Source of the DNA: Thermoleophilia bacterium
GTDB lineage: Bacteria; Actinomycetota; Thermoleophilia; Gaiellales; Gaiellaceae
DNA: 16,873 nucleotides
Direction of reading: 5' to 3'
Assembly (NCBI GenBank): GCA_014534155.1
Contig: JACVSB010000014.1
Coordinates: 1 to 16,873 of the forward strand
Shown here: positions 7,325-14,860 of the stretch, piece by piece
Position numbering within the stretch: position 1 is the first letter of the stretch
Layout: every line of letters starts with the position of its first letter
Translations under genes and position numbers: made by a program
The notes under the pieces: model-generated
The model's database searches: none
What the model saw: only the letters and a program-made list of their open reading frames with translations
Told to the model about the DNA's origin: nothing

Positions 7325-8113
7325 ATGGCTTGGCCGGAAGCACCGGGGCTCGCGGCGAGGCACGCCCTCAAGGAGAGGGAGCGCGCGAGGGTTCGGCGGG
7401 CCCGCCGCGTCGCCGCGCTCGTCGCCGTGGCGGCCGTTGCGCTCGTCGTTCTCCTCCTGACCGCGTTCGGCGCCAGCGGCCCCGCGGCCGTGTCGACGAC
7501 GGGTCCCGCCCCCGCGCAGCGGCTGCTGCCGTCCGGCCCGCCCCGGCCCCAGGTGATCGCCATGCACGACACGCTGCGGATCGCCCTCCCGATCAACCAG
7601 GCGCGGGTGACGGCGATCGGCTTCCACGCCGCCGGAGCATCGGCGATGCCGCTCGATCCCGTCGGAACCCAGGCGAATGCCGGCCTCCTCGGTCGGCTCG
7701 TCCAGCGCATCGTCGGCGGCGACGCCTCGGGCCTGCGCTGGTACCAGCTCGACGGCGGCGTGGGCCCTCGTACCGGCGGCCTCGACGTAGGCGCGCCGGC
7801 GGGCACGAACGTGTACGCGCCGGTGGACGGAACAGTGATCGCGATCTCCGACCGCGTGATCGACGATCGCCCGTACGGCAAACGGATCGAGATCCAGCCG
7901 GCGGGGAACCCGGGGATCGTCGTCGCGCTGACGAATCTGGACGTCGACCCGGTCCTCTCCGTCGGATCGACCCTGGTCGCGGCGCGGACGAAGCTCGGCC
8001 GGCTCCTCGACCTCTCGGCCGTCGAGCGTGCCGGCCTCGCCCGGTACACGCAGGACAAGGGACAGCACGTGCACCTCGAGCTGCACGCGGCCGTCTCGCC
8101 CGCCGCGCCCTGA
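7325..8113 (+). CDS. Membrane-anchored LytM/M23-like protein, probably non-catalytic
   Basis: 262 residues. A basic N-terminus and one membrane helix (about 29-48) place the rest outside the membrane. After a Pro/Ala linker comes a region of unknown type (HDTLRIALPINQARVTAIGF), then a LytM/M23 core: GGLDVGAPAGTNVYAPVDG, a beta-rich middle, and HVHLEL near the C-terminus. Active M23 enzymes use HxxxD plus HxH to bind zinc. Here HxH is present (H248, H250) and the Asp is D154, but the first His is Thr (T150). Peptidoglycan hydrolysis is therefore doubtful and a scaffold or activator role, as in EnvC/NlpD-type proteins, is more likely (inference). ATG 7325 fits the TAGCGT box seven bases upstream; GTG at 7316 is an alternative. 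The next gene is translationally coupled. Confidence 0.85.
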   Translation: MAWPEAPGLAARHALKERERARVRRARRVAALVAVAAVALVVLLLTAFGASGPAAVSTTGPAPAQRLLPSGPPRPQVIAMHDTLRIALPINQARVTAIGFHAAGASAMPLDPVGTQANAGLLGRLVQRIVGGDASGLRWYQLDGGVGPRTGGLDVGAPAGTNVYAPVDGTVIAISDRVIDDRPYGKRIEIQPAGNPGIVVALTNLDVDPVLSVGSTLVAARTKLGRLLDLSAVERAGLARYTQDKGQHVHLELHAAVSPAAP

Positions 8114-8892
8114 GGATTCTGTTCCTCGGGGACGTCTTCGGCGCGCCCGGGCGGCGGGCGGTCGAGCACCACCTCCCGCGGGTGCGCGAGGAGCAGCGGA
8201 TCGACTTCTGCGTGGTGAACGGCGAGAACGCGGCCGACGGCGTGGGGCTGACCGCGAAGCTCGCGCATCGCCTCCTCGCGGCCGGCGCGGACGTCGTCAC
8301 GACGGGGAACCACGTGTGGCGCCAGCGCGACCTCGTTCCCCTCCTCGAGCGGAGCGAACGCGTGCTGCGACCGGCGAACCTCGGCGGCGAGGGGACGCCG
8401 GGGCGGGGAATCACGGTCGTCCACGCCGGCAACGGAACGCCGGTCGCGGTCATCAACCTGCAGGGAGCCCTCTTCCTCGACGTCGCCGTCCATCCCTTCG
8501 TCATCGCGGATTCGCTCGTGACGGACGCGCGCCGGAGCGCGCACGTCGTCGTGGTCGACTTCCACGCCGAGGCGACGAGCGAGAAGATCGCGCTCGCCCG
8601 GATGCTGGACGGGCGCGTGACCGCGGTCCTCGGGACGCACACCCACGTCCAGACCAACGACGCGCGCGTCCTCGCCGGCGGGACGGCGGCGATTACGGAC
8701 GCGGGGATGACTGGGCCGCACGACTCGGTGATCGGGGTCGAGCCGGAGCTCGCGATCCGGCGCATGCGGACGGGCGTGCCCGTCCGCTTCCACCCCGCCG
8801 AGGGCGACGTCCGCCTCGAGGGAGCGATCGTCGAGTGCGATCTCGCCGGGCGCGCTAGCGACTGCCGCGCGCTCCGCGTGTTCGTCGAGTAG
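8110..8892 (+). CDS. YmdB/TIGR00282-family metallophosphodiesterase, probable CTG start
   Basis: 260-residue calcineurin-like phosphoesterase of the TIGR00282 family; Bacillus YmdB of this family hydrolyses cyclic nucleotides including 2',3'-cNMP. Metal-binding residues are all present: D8 (FLGDVFG), E39 and N40 (NGENA), N67 (GNHVW), H152 (DFHAE), H177 and H179 (GTHTHVQTND). Family members begin M-R-I-L-F-x-G-D; here the equivalent Met codon is CTG at 8110. No ATG, GTG or TTG is seen in frame between there and the preceding coding sequence, and starting later would remove the D8 ligand. The CTG overlaps the LytM-like gene's TGA as CTGA, mirroring ATGA/GTGA couplings elsewhere in the window. 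The 3' end overlaps the convergent GT87 gene by 38 bases. Confidence 0.92.
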   Translation: MRILFLGDVFGAPGRRAVEHHLPRVREEQRIDFCVVNGENAADGVGLTAKLAHRLLAAGADVVTTGNHVWRQRDLVPLLERSERVLRPANLGGEGTPGRGITVVHAGNGTPVAVINLQGALFLDVAVHPFVIADSLVTDARRSAHVVVVDFHAEATSEKIALARMLDGRVTAVLGTHTHVQTNDARVLAGGTAAITDAGMTGPHDSVIGVEPELAIRRMRTGVPVRFHPAEGDVRLEGAIVECDLAGRASDCRALRVFVE

Positions 8893-10006
8893 CGGCGGCG
8901 AGGACGAGCGCGAGGGCGACGAGCGCGAGGTCGCGGCAGACGACGAGCCACGCCACGGGCTCCACGGCCACGACGTCCCAGTAGCGCGAGGGGAACCACA
9001 GCTGCGTGAGCACAAGCGCCGCTGCGAGCGCGGCGGCCGGAGCGAGAGCCGCCGCCAGCGGGACGAGCGCGAGGAGCCAGACGAGAAACTGGGGCGAGAG
9101 CACCTTGCCGAAGGCGACGAAGGCGGCGACCGCGGCGGCGGAGGCCGTGAGGAGCCCGGCCGGGTCGCGCTGCACGCGCGAGAAGAGGAGCCAGACGGCC
9201 ACTACGCAAATGGCCTGGAGGGCGGTCTGGACGGCGGCGAGCGCGTCCGGAAGCGCGCCGGCGAGGTTCTGGGATCCGTGGCTCGAGACGACGTGCGCCT
9301 CGTAGACGCCGAGCCGGTGCAGCCCGAGGAGAATCCCCGCGCCGAGGCTCTCGATCTGCAGCGGTCGCCCCGCCTGGCGTGCCAGGCTGTCCGCTACGCC
9401 CTCCGGTGCGACGATCGCGAAGGGGAGGACGACGAGCGCGAGCGCGGACGCGAAGACGCCGAGACAGGCCACAGCCTCGCGGGTCCCTCGGCGACGCGCG
9501 ACGTAGAGGAGCGCCAGCGGGAGGACGACCAGGGGGTAGAGCTTCGCGGCGACGCCCACGCCGAGGAGCGCGTGGGAGAGGCGATCGCGAGCATGCAGGA
9601 GGGCGGTAAGCGCGGCGGTGAGAAGGAGCGCCGGCCAGAGGTCGTAGCGCGTGAGGATGACGTTCCCGAGGAGAAGCGGCGAGAGCCCCGCGAACGCGAC
9701 GGCGCCGGCCAGCCGTGCTCCCCGCACGTTGGTGCAGGCGAGCGCGACGGGCACGAGCGCGGCGGACGCGGCGCCGCAGACGAGCATGACGAGCTGGAAG
9801 AGCGGCTCGTAGTCGCCGGCCCCGCCGAGCGTGGGGAGCCAGAAGACGATGAGCGCCGCCGGCGGGTACTCGACGGCGAAGTCGCGGTACGGCACCTCGC
9901 CCGCCGCGATTCGCTCCCCGTAGGCCCGGTAGACCGGCGTGTCCACGATCGCGCCGTCGTCCCAGGGACCGCCGTGCAGCGCCAGCCAGGAGGCCGAGAA
10001 GAGCAC
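8855..10006 (-). CDS. GT87/DUF2029-like polytopic membrane glycosyltransferase
   Basis: 383 residues with about ten hydrophobic helices, resembling GT-C fold polyprenol-phosphate-sugar-dependent transferases of the GT87/DUF2029 type (actinobacterial mannosyltransferases such as PimE belong here). The first extracytoplasmic loop reads DTPVYRAYGERIAAGEVPYR then DFAVEYPPAALIVFWLP, the usual acidic and YPP motif region. AAKLYPLVVLPLA and GKVLSPQFLVWLLALVPL are further family-like signatures. The GTG at 10006 has no ribosome site, and hydrophobic in-frame sequence (LRLASAAALAVVLF) continues upstream without a canonical start codon, so the true N-terminus may lie nearer the preceding stop at 10044. 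It follows the larger transferase-like gene and ends inside the convergent phosphodiesterase gene. The sugar donor and acceptor are unknown. Confidence 0.85.
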   Translation of the reverse strand: MLFSASWLALHGGPWDDGAIVDTPVYRAYGERIAAGEVPYRDFAVEYPPAALIVFWLPTLGGAGDYEPLFQLVMLVCGAASAALVPVALACTNVRGARLAGAVAFAGLSPLLLGNVILTRYDLWPALLLTAALTALLHARDRLSHALLGVGVAAKLYPLVVLPLALLYVARRRGTREAVACLGVFASALALVVLPFAIVAPEGVADSLARQAGRPLQIESLGAGILLGLHRLGVYEAHVVSSHGSQNLAGALPDALAAVQTALQAICVVAVWLLFSRVQRDPAGLLTASAAAVAAFVAFGKVLSPQFLVWLLALVPLAAALAPAAALAAALVLTQLWFPSRYWDVVAVEPVAWLVVCRDLALVALALVLAAATRRTRGARGSR

Positions 10007-10043
10007 GACCGCCAGGGCGGCGGCCGACGCGAGGCGAAGCGGG

Positions 10044-11873
10044 TCAGCCCGCGGCGACGAGCTCTCGGACCGGACGATCAGGCGGCGGACCCTCCTCGAC
10101 GACCGGGCGCGCCCGATGCACCGGAGCGAGCAGGGCGACGCAGACGAAGGGGAAGAACCAGGGGATGTAGAGGTAGAACCAGTGCGTTAGCACGAGCTCG
10201 AACCCGACGAGGAGGGCGCCGGAGAGGGCCGCGAGCTGGAGCGGGCTCTTCGAGCGGGGGACGAACGCGAGCGCGAGTGCGGTCCCGAGGAGCGCGAGCT
10301 TGAGGGCACCCTGGAGGCGAGCAAGGTCCGGAAAGCCGGGATACTCGCCCCAGTCCCAGATCGAGAACGGCGACGGGCGGGAGAGCTGCCACCCGAAGGT
10401 CCGCTCCCAGAAGGTGTGGGCCGCGCCGAGCGGGTCGGGCTCGAGCAGGAAGATCCAGAACGCGAGGGCGGTGCCGAGCGCTAGGCCCGCCGCGTAGAGC
10501 GCAAGACGCCGCGGCAGGGCGCCGCGGAAGGATTGCGGGTACGAGGCCCAGAGGGGGACGAGGAGAAGCGACGCGAACTTGGCCCACGACGCGAGCGCGA
10601 GCAGGGATCCACGGGCCGGGGGCGAGGACACGAGCCAGAACCCCCAGACGAGGAGCGCCGGCATGACGGCGTCGTTCGAGTTCGAGCTCGAGACGTACTG
10701 CGTGAACGGGTACGCCGCCCAGGCGAACGCGAGCGTGACGGCGAGCCTCGTCCCGCCGAACCGGCGGCCCACGAGGGCGAGGCCCGCCATGGCGACGAGA
10801 TCCCAGAGGATCGAGGTGAAGTGCGCGGCCGGGAGCGAGTCCCACTTCCCGGTCCAGCCGAAGAGGAGGAAGCCGGGAACGTACGCGAGGTACGTGACGG
10901 GGCCGTAGGTGTCGCCGCGCTCGTTGGCCGACTCGCAGCGGCCGTTCGTCTGGATCCGCTCGCGAACGTAGCCGTCGGCGTCCGGCTCCCCGCACTCCTT
11001 GCCGTCGTCGGTCGGCATGTGCCCGTACGGCATCTCGCCTTGCGAGACGATGCGCTGAGCACCGATCACGCTCGCGTACCCCACGTCGATCACGTTCGAC
11101 GCCGTCGTGTTCAACCCGATGCGAAAGCCCGTCAGGAAGACGACTCCCGCGAGCAGGACCCACACGGGCCAGACGGGGCGTGACGCACGCCTCCGCTGCC
11201 GTCCGCGAGCGCCGATCCACGCGAGCCGTGCGAGGAGGTAGAGGAGCGGAGGGTAGACGAGCGGCATCGCGGTGAAGGTCTCGCCGCGGTTGAAGAAGAA
11301 GAGGGAGACGGAGAAGGAGAGGAGAACGAGGAGGTCGAGGTTGCGCACCGAGAGCGGCCGCCGGAGGTCGGCGAGGCCGAGGAGGAAAAGGAGGCAGAAG
11401 CCGCTCCAGACGAACGGGTCGTTGATCTTCCGCCCGAACGCTCCCTCATAGCCCCGAGCCATCTTCCACGCGACCTGGGGACCGGTCCACGCCTCCGTGA
11501 CGCCGGCGGTCGAGTCGTCGACCGTCGCTTCCACGATCTGCCCCGCCGGCTCGGGCGCCCAGACCTTGACCTTCCACGTCTTGCGGTCGGCGTCATAGGT
11601 CGCCTGCTTCGTCAGCTTCTGCCCCCGGTAGCGCGCGACCCAGCCCCGGACCTTCGGCGTCCGCAGCGCCTGCGCGAGAGCCTGCTCCTCCGTGAGCGAG
11701 GCCGCCCGCTCCCCGGGGGGCGCGACCGGCGCCGCGCCAACCGCCGCGCCGCCCGCCGAGGTCGACGACGTCGGTCCGGGGGCCGCCGCGGCGAAGGGCG
11801 CGGTGACGGCGAGCGCTACCAGGACCGCCGCTAGCGGCGAAACGACCAGAGCTTGTTGGCGGCGAAGTTCCAC
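10044..11873 (-). CDS. Membrane glycosyltransferase-like protein with N-terminal PepSY-like domain
   Basis: 609 residues. An N-terminal signal or anchor helix (about 9-31) and a low-complexity Ala/Pro linker are followed by an extracytoplasmic domain at about 60-145 (KVRGWVARYRG, WKVKVWAP, IVEATVDDSTAGVTEAWTG). Its strand pattern resembles PepSY domains. About ten membrane helices follow, with a GT-C-like loop: SQGEMPYGHMPTDDG and DTYGPVTYLAYVPGFLLFGW, resembling the GT87 loop that holds the catalytic acid. This loop also holds two cysteines (KECGEP and GRCESA). The GTG at 11873 overlaps the gtrA-like gene by 43 bases; no later ATG/GTG/TTG precedes the signal helix. It lies immediately before the smaller GT87-like gene. 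The family assignment rests on topology and loop motifs, so the enzymatic role is probable rather than certain. Confidence 0.8.
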   Translation of the reverse strand: MELRRQQALVVSPLAAVLVALAVTAPFAAAAPGPTSSTSAGGAAVGAAPVAPPGERAASLTEEQALAQALRTPKVRGWVARYRGQKLTKQATYDADRKTWKVKVWAPEPAGQIVEATVDDSTAGVTEAWTGPQVAWKMARGYEGAFGRKINDPFVWSGFCLLFLLGLADLRRPLSVRNLDLLVLLSFSVSLFFFNRGETFTAMPLVYPPLLYLLARLAWIGARGRQRRRASRPVWPVWVLLAGVVFLTGFRIGLNTTASNVIDVGYASVIGAQRIVSQGEMPYGHMPTDDGKECGEPDADGYVRERIQTNGRCESANERGDTYGPVTYLAYVPGFLLFGWTGKWDSLPAAHFTSILWDLVAMAGLALVGRRFGGTRLAVTLAFAWAAYPFTQYVSSSNSNDAVMPALLVWGFWLVSSPPARGSLLALASWAKFASLLLVPLWASYPQSFRGALPRRLALYAAGLALGTALAFWIFLLEPDPLGAAHTFWERTFGWQLSRPSPFSIWDWGEYPGFPDLARLQGALKLALLGTALALAFVPRSKSPLQLAALSGALLVGFELVLTHWFYLYIPWFFPFVCVALLAPVHRARPVVEEGPPPDRPVRELVAAG

Positions 11874-12289
11874 GGGGTCACGAGGACGATCGCGATCCCC
11901 TGCGCGAGGACCTTGTGCAGATCGAGCGCGACGAGGAGGCGGAGGAAGACGAGGTTCCCCGCGAGCGCAACCGTCGAGACGAGCAGGAAGCGCACGCCCT
12001 GGTAGACGAGATGCCCGCGCTCGCGCCGGAACGTCCAGAGCCGGTTCCAGGTGTAGTTGTTCGTGACGGCGACGAGGAACGAGCAGAACGCCGCCGCCAG
12101 GTAGTGCACGTCGAGAGCGAGCACGAGGACGGAGTAAACGGCGAGGTTGACGGCGTACCCGACACCGCCGACGGTCGCGAACTTGGCGAGCTGCACCCAG
12201 TTCGCGGGGCGGCGAAGGGCAAGGCTCCAGCGAGCGGAGCCGCGCCGGGCGGTCGCGGCTGGAAGGTCGGCCGGTATGCGAAAGAGCAT
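11831..12289 (-). CDS. GtrA-like family membrane protein
   Basis: 152 residues with four membrane helices. It shows classic GtrA landmarks: an N-terminal QLAKFATVGGVGYAVNLAVY, then VTNNYTWNRLWTFRR after helix 2, and the C-terminal WNFAANKLWSFRR repeat of that motif. GtrA-like proteins are thought to move polyprenyl-phosphate-linked sugars across the membrane for extracytoplasmic glycosyltransferases. That fits the two GT-C-like genes directly downstream, the first of which overlaps this gene by 43 bases. The ATG at 12289 lacks a ribosome site. TACCTT (12296-12301) ends six bases before it, a leaderless-type geometry, but the gene is also only 14 bases after the pcm stop and may simply be read through. 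Confidence 0.92.
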   Translation of the reverse strand: MLFRIPADLPAATARRGSARWSLALRRPANWVQLAKFATVGGVGYAVNLAVYSVLVLALDVHYLAAAFCSFLVAVTNNYTWNRLWTFRRERGHLVYQGVRFLLVSTVALAGNLVFLRLLVALDLHKVLAQGIAIVLVTPWNFAANKLWSFRR

Positions 12290-12303
12290 GCCGGAAAGGT
12301 ATG

Positions 12304-12966
12304 TCAGCGCGTGCGGCGGGAGTCGTACCCTGCCTCGCCGACGAGTGGGACGAAGCGGCAGGGAACGGAGCGAACGACCGCGGGCCCCTCGGGGCTGCGC
12401 ACGACGATCTCGAGGCGCTGCCCGTGCCGGTCGCCCACCGGGACGACGAGCCGTCCGCCTCGGACGAGCTGCTCGTACAGCGCCGCCGGACGCTCGGGCG
12501 CGGCGGCGGCGACCGTGATCGCCTCGAACGGCGCCTCCTGCGGGAGGCCGAGCGACCCGTCGCCGACGTGGACGGCGACGCGCTCGTACGCCGAGGCGCG
12601 CAGGCGCTCGCGCGCTCGTCGCGCCATTTCGGGAATCCGCTCGATCGTGTGCACGTTCGCGCCCAGCTCGGCGAGGACGGCCGCGGCGTACCCGGATCCC
12701 GTTCCGACGTCGAGGACCTTGCAGCCGGGGCGGACCGCCGCCGCCTCGGCGATCAGCGCGACCATGTACGGCTGAGAGATCGTCTGGCGGAAGCCGATCT
12801 CGAGCGGCATGTCCTCGTAGGCGCGCCTCCGGTCGTCGGCCTCCACGAAGGCCTCGCGCGGCACGCGGCCCATCGCCTCGAGCACGCGCTCGTCGCGAAT
12901 CCCGCGCTCCCGCAGCTGGTCCTCCACCATCCGGCGCCTCGCGGCTTGGAACCCGCCGCTACGCAC
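12304..12966 (-). CDS. pcm: Protein-L-isoaspartate O-methyltransferase
   Basis: 220-residue SAM-dependent enzyme that methylates isoaspartyl residues in aged proteins to start their repair. SAM motif I is VLDVGTGSGYAAAVL (84-98). The PCMT-specific substrate segment RQTISQPYMVALI (60-72) with conserved S64 is intact, and the N-terminal MVEDQLRERGIRDERVLEAM is typical. The GTG at 12966 overlaps the preceding phosphodiesterase stop by eight bases; ATG at 12930 is the alternative start and would also give a full-length enzyme. It is a housekeeping enzyme embedded in an envelope-glycan gene string; the linkage may simply be co-transcription. Confidence 0.93.
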   Translation of the reverse strand: MRSGGFQAARRRMVEDQLRERGIRDERVLEAMGRVPREAFVEADDRRRAYEDMPLEIGFRQTISQPYMVALIAEAAAVRPGCKVLDVGTGSGYAAAVLAELGANVHTIERIPEMARRARERLRASAYERVAVHVGDGSLGLPQEAPFEAITVAAAAPERPAALYEQLVRGGRLVVPVGDRHGQRLEIVVRSPEGPAVVRSVPCRFVPLVGEAGYDSRRTR

Positions 12967-14389
12967 TCACGCGCTCCTTCGGCTCCCCGGACGACGCGAC
13001 GCCGAGGTAGGCGAGCGCCATGGGCGCCACGTCGGTGATGCTCGCGCGCGCCGGAAGCCCCGTCTCCTCGAACCCGGCGGCGATGAGGGGGACGAGCGAG
13101 TCCTCGGCGGCGAGGGAGCCGTGGCTGCCTCCGCCCGCATGGTGGCGCCCGCCGAGGTCGGCGAACTCCCAGCCGGGGCGAGCGGAGACGAGGACGTCGC
13201 CCGCGTTGGGGCAGGCGAGCGCGTGCCACGCACGGAGGAGGCCGTCCGGGTAGAGCGCGGGGTCGAGGACGTCGGGGTCGCCTTCGTACGCCCACAGGTC
13301 TCCCTGCGGCCGGAAGCAGAGCTCCTCGCCGTCGCGGCGCGCAACCGCGACCGCGCCCTCGCGGAAAAGGACGACGTCCACCGCCCGCTCCCCCTCCAGG
13401 CGCCCTGCGAGGGCGCGAGCATCGAGCGCGCAGGACGGCAGCCGGTACACCATCCCGGCACGGTTCGAGGCCGTAACGACGACGTCGTGCGTGTCGGGAT
13501 CCCCTCGGCGCGCCGGCAGGACGCGCAGGTCGGCGTACGCTGACCGGAGCAGGGCCGCCTCCTCCACGTGCGTCTGCCCGTGGTCCGAGCAGACGACGAG
13601 GGCGTAGCGCTCGAGAAGCTCGTCCGGCCCGCCGGCCGCCTCCATCAGCTGGCCGACGCTCGCATCGGCACGGGCGAGCGCGTCGAGAGGCGACGCGGGG
13701 CCCGTGAGGTGCGAGGCGTAGTCGAAGTCGGGCAGGTAGAAGACGAGGAAGTCGAACGCGTCTCGCGTCACGAGCCAACGTCCCACGTAGCCCGCGTACG
13801 CGTCGATGGAGCCGTCGAGGCGCGAGCGGACGGCGAGCGGCGCGCCGGTCACGTCGGACTCGAAGAGGTTGAAGAAGAAGAAGTGGCGCGGGCCGTACAC
13901 GGCCTCGTACCAGCGGTCGCGCCCGGCGAGGAGGGGGAGCCGGATGCGGTGGCGAGTCCGGCCCCGGTAGCACGTGAAGTTGATCGCGGCCGCGACCAGC
14001 CCCGCGTCCTCCACGGCCTCGAAGACGGTCCGGGCCTCGGGGCTGAGGTGCGAGTGCGACAGCTCGAAGATGGAATCGCGGATGGAGCGGCGTGCTCCCA
14101 CCGCGCGCATCGCGTGGAAGGACGAGCCGTACTCGACAATGCGCCGCTCGCCGCGGTGGTACCACGCGAGGTGGGGGATCCCGTGCACGTCCGGGTGGCC
14201 CCCGGTTGCGAGCGTGGCCAAGCACACCGGAGTGAGCGAGGGGAACGTCGTCACGCCCTCGGCGTACGTCCCGCGCTCGACCAGGTAGGAGAGCGCCGGG
14301 GCTCGACCGGCCGCGACCCCGCGCTCGAGCATCCGCGGCGTCAGCCCGTCGATGACGACGAGGATCAGCCTCTTGCGGCGCGCGGCCAC
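12959..14389 (-). CDS. Alkaline-phosphatase-superfamily phosphodiesterase / nucleotide pyrophosphatase
   Basis: 476-residue type I phosphodiesterase family protein. The metal-ligand set is complete: D14 (VVIDGLTP), probable nucleophile T53 (TFPSLTPVC, in the TFPSxT context), D223 and H227 (DFDYASH), D269 and H270 (CSDHGQTH), and H423 (GGGSHGS). TGGHPDVHGIPHL (62-74) is the family's TGxxPxxHGI signature. There is no signal peptide or membrane helix, so a cytoplasmic location is expected unless exported by another route. Known relatives cleave nucleotide pyrophosphates, phosphonoacetate or phosphodiester lipid headgroups. The GTG at 14389 follows the preceding stop by nine bases, and the stop lies inside the pcm start. 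In this context a glycolipid or nucleotide-sugar phosphodiester substrate is conceivable, but not shown. Confidence 0.88.
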   Translation of the reverse strand: MAARRKRLILVVIDGLTPRMLERGVAAGRAPALSYLVERGTYAEGVTTFPSLTPVCLATLATGGHPDVHGIPHLAWYHRGERRIVEYGSSFHAMRAVGARRSIRDSIFELSHSHLSPEARTVFEAVEDAGLVAAAINFTCYRGRTRHRIRLPLLAGRDRWYEAVYGPRHFFFFNLFESDVTGAPLAVRSRLDGSIDAYAGYVGRWLVTRDAFDFLVFYLPDFDYASHLTGPASPLDALARADASVGQLMEAAGGPDELLERYALVVCSDHGQTHVEEAALLRSAYADLRVLPARRGDPDTHDVVVTASNRAGMVYRLPSCALDARALAGRLEGERAVDVVLFREGAVAVARRDGEELCFRPQGDLWAYEGDPDVLDPALYPDGLLRAWHALACPNAGDVLVSARPGWEFADLGGRHHAGGGSHGSLAAEDSLVPLIAAGFEETGLPARASITDVAPMALAYLGVASSGEPKERVSA

Positions 14390-14398
14390 GCCCGGCGG

Positions 14399-14782
14399 TC
14401 AGTCCTTGGCGAGGACGCGAAGGCCCGCGTACCGCTCGGCGGAGCGCCGCGCGAGACGGCGGCCGAGAACGGGGGCGAGACCGGCCTCTGCGTACCCGAG
14501 CAGCGGGACGACGGCGAGGCCGGCGAGCGCGAGCGCCGCGGCCGGAACGGCCGCCGAGGAGAGCCGGCGGAAGGAGAAGACCCCGATCCCGACGCCGGCG
14601 AGCGCCGCGAGCGCTGCCCACGGGATGACGAGGGCGGCGATCACGCCCGCGCCGACGGCGAGGAGAGCGACGAGCCCCACGACGAGGGCCCGGTTGACGT
14701 CCGGCCGGTTGCCGGCAGCGCCGACGGCGACGCCGAGGCCGAGCGCAACCCCGAGGAGATACCAGTCCAGAAGCCGCGCCAA
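14399..14782 (-). CDS. Small polytopic membrane protein, unknown function
   Basis: About 127 residues from the TTG at 14782, giving MARLLDWYLLGVALGLG. Three to four hydrophobic segments follow (DWYLLGVALGLGVAVGAAG; ALVVGLVALLAVGAGVIAALVIPW; an Ala/Leu-rich segment near VPAAALALAGLAVVPLLGY), ending in a basic tail. The frame stays open to GTG 14854 or TTG 14857, which would add about 25 Arg/Pro-rich residues. I prefer 14782 because the helix begins right after it and a TAGACT box (14790-14795) ends exactly seven bases before it. It is the first gene of the six-gene minus-strand unit, nine bases before the phosphodiesterase start. No family recognised; it may be an accessory or anchoring protein. 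Confidence 0.65.
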   Translation of the reverse strand: MARLLDWYLLGVALGLGVAVGAAGNRPDVNRALVVGLVALLAVGAGVIAALVIPWAALAALAGVGIGVFSFRRLSSAAVPAAALALAGLAVVPLLGYAEAGLAPVLGRRLARRSAERYAGLRVLAKD

Positions 14783-14860
14783 CAGGCCCAGTCTAGCCGC
14801 GGGTCTCGCGAGGCCCGGCCGGCACGCAGCGCCCTGGATCGGCCACCGATACACCAAAAA

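Noticed and set aside
6685..9015. 776-codon minus-strand open frame across the LytM-like and phosphodiesterase genes
   Set aside because: It is antisense to two clearly recognisable genes over most of its length and overlaps the ABC ATPase gene in another frame; its composition is that of a shadow frame.
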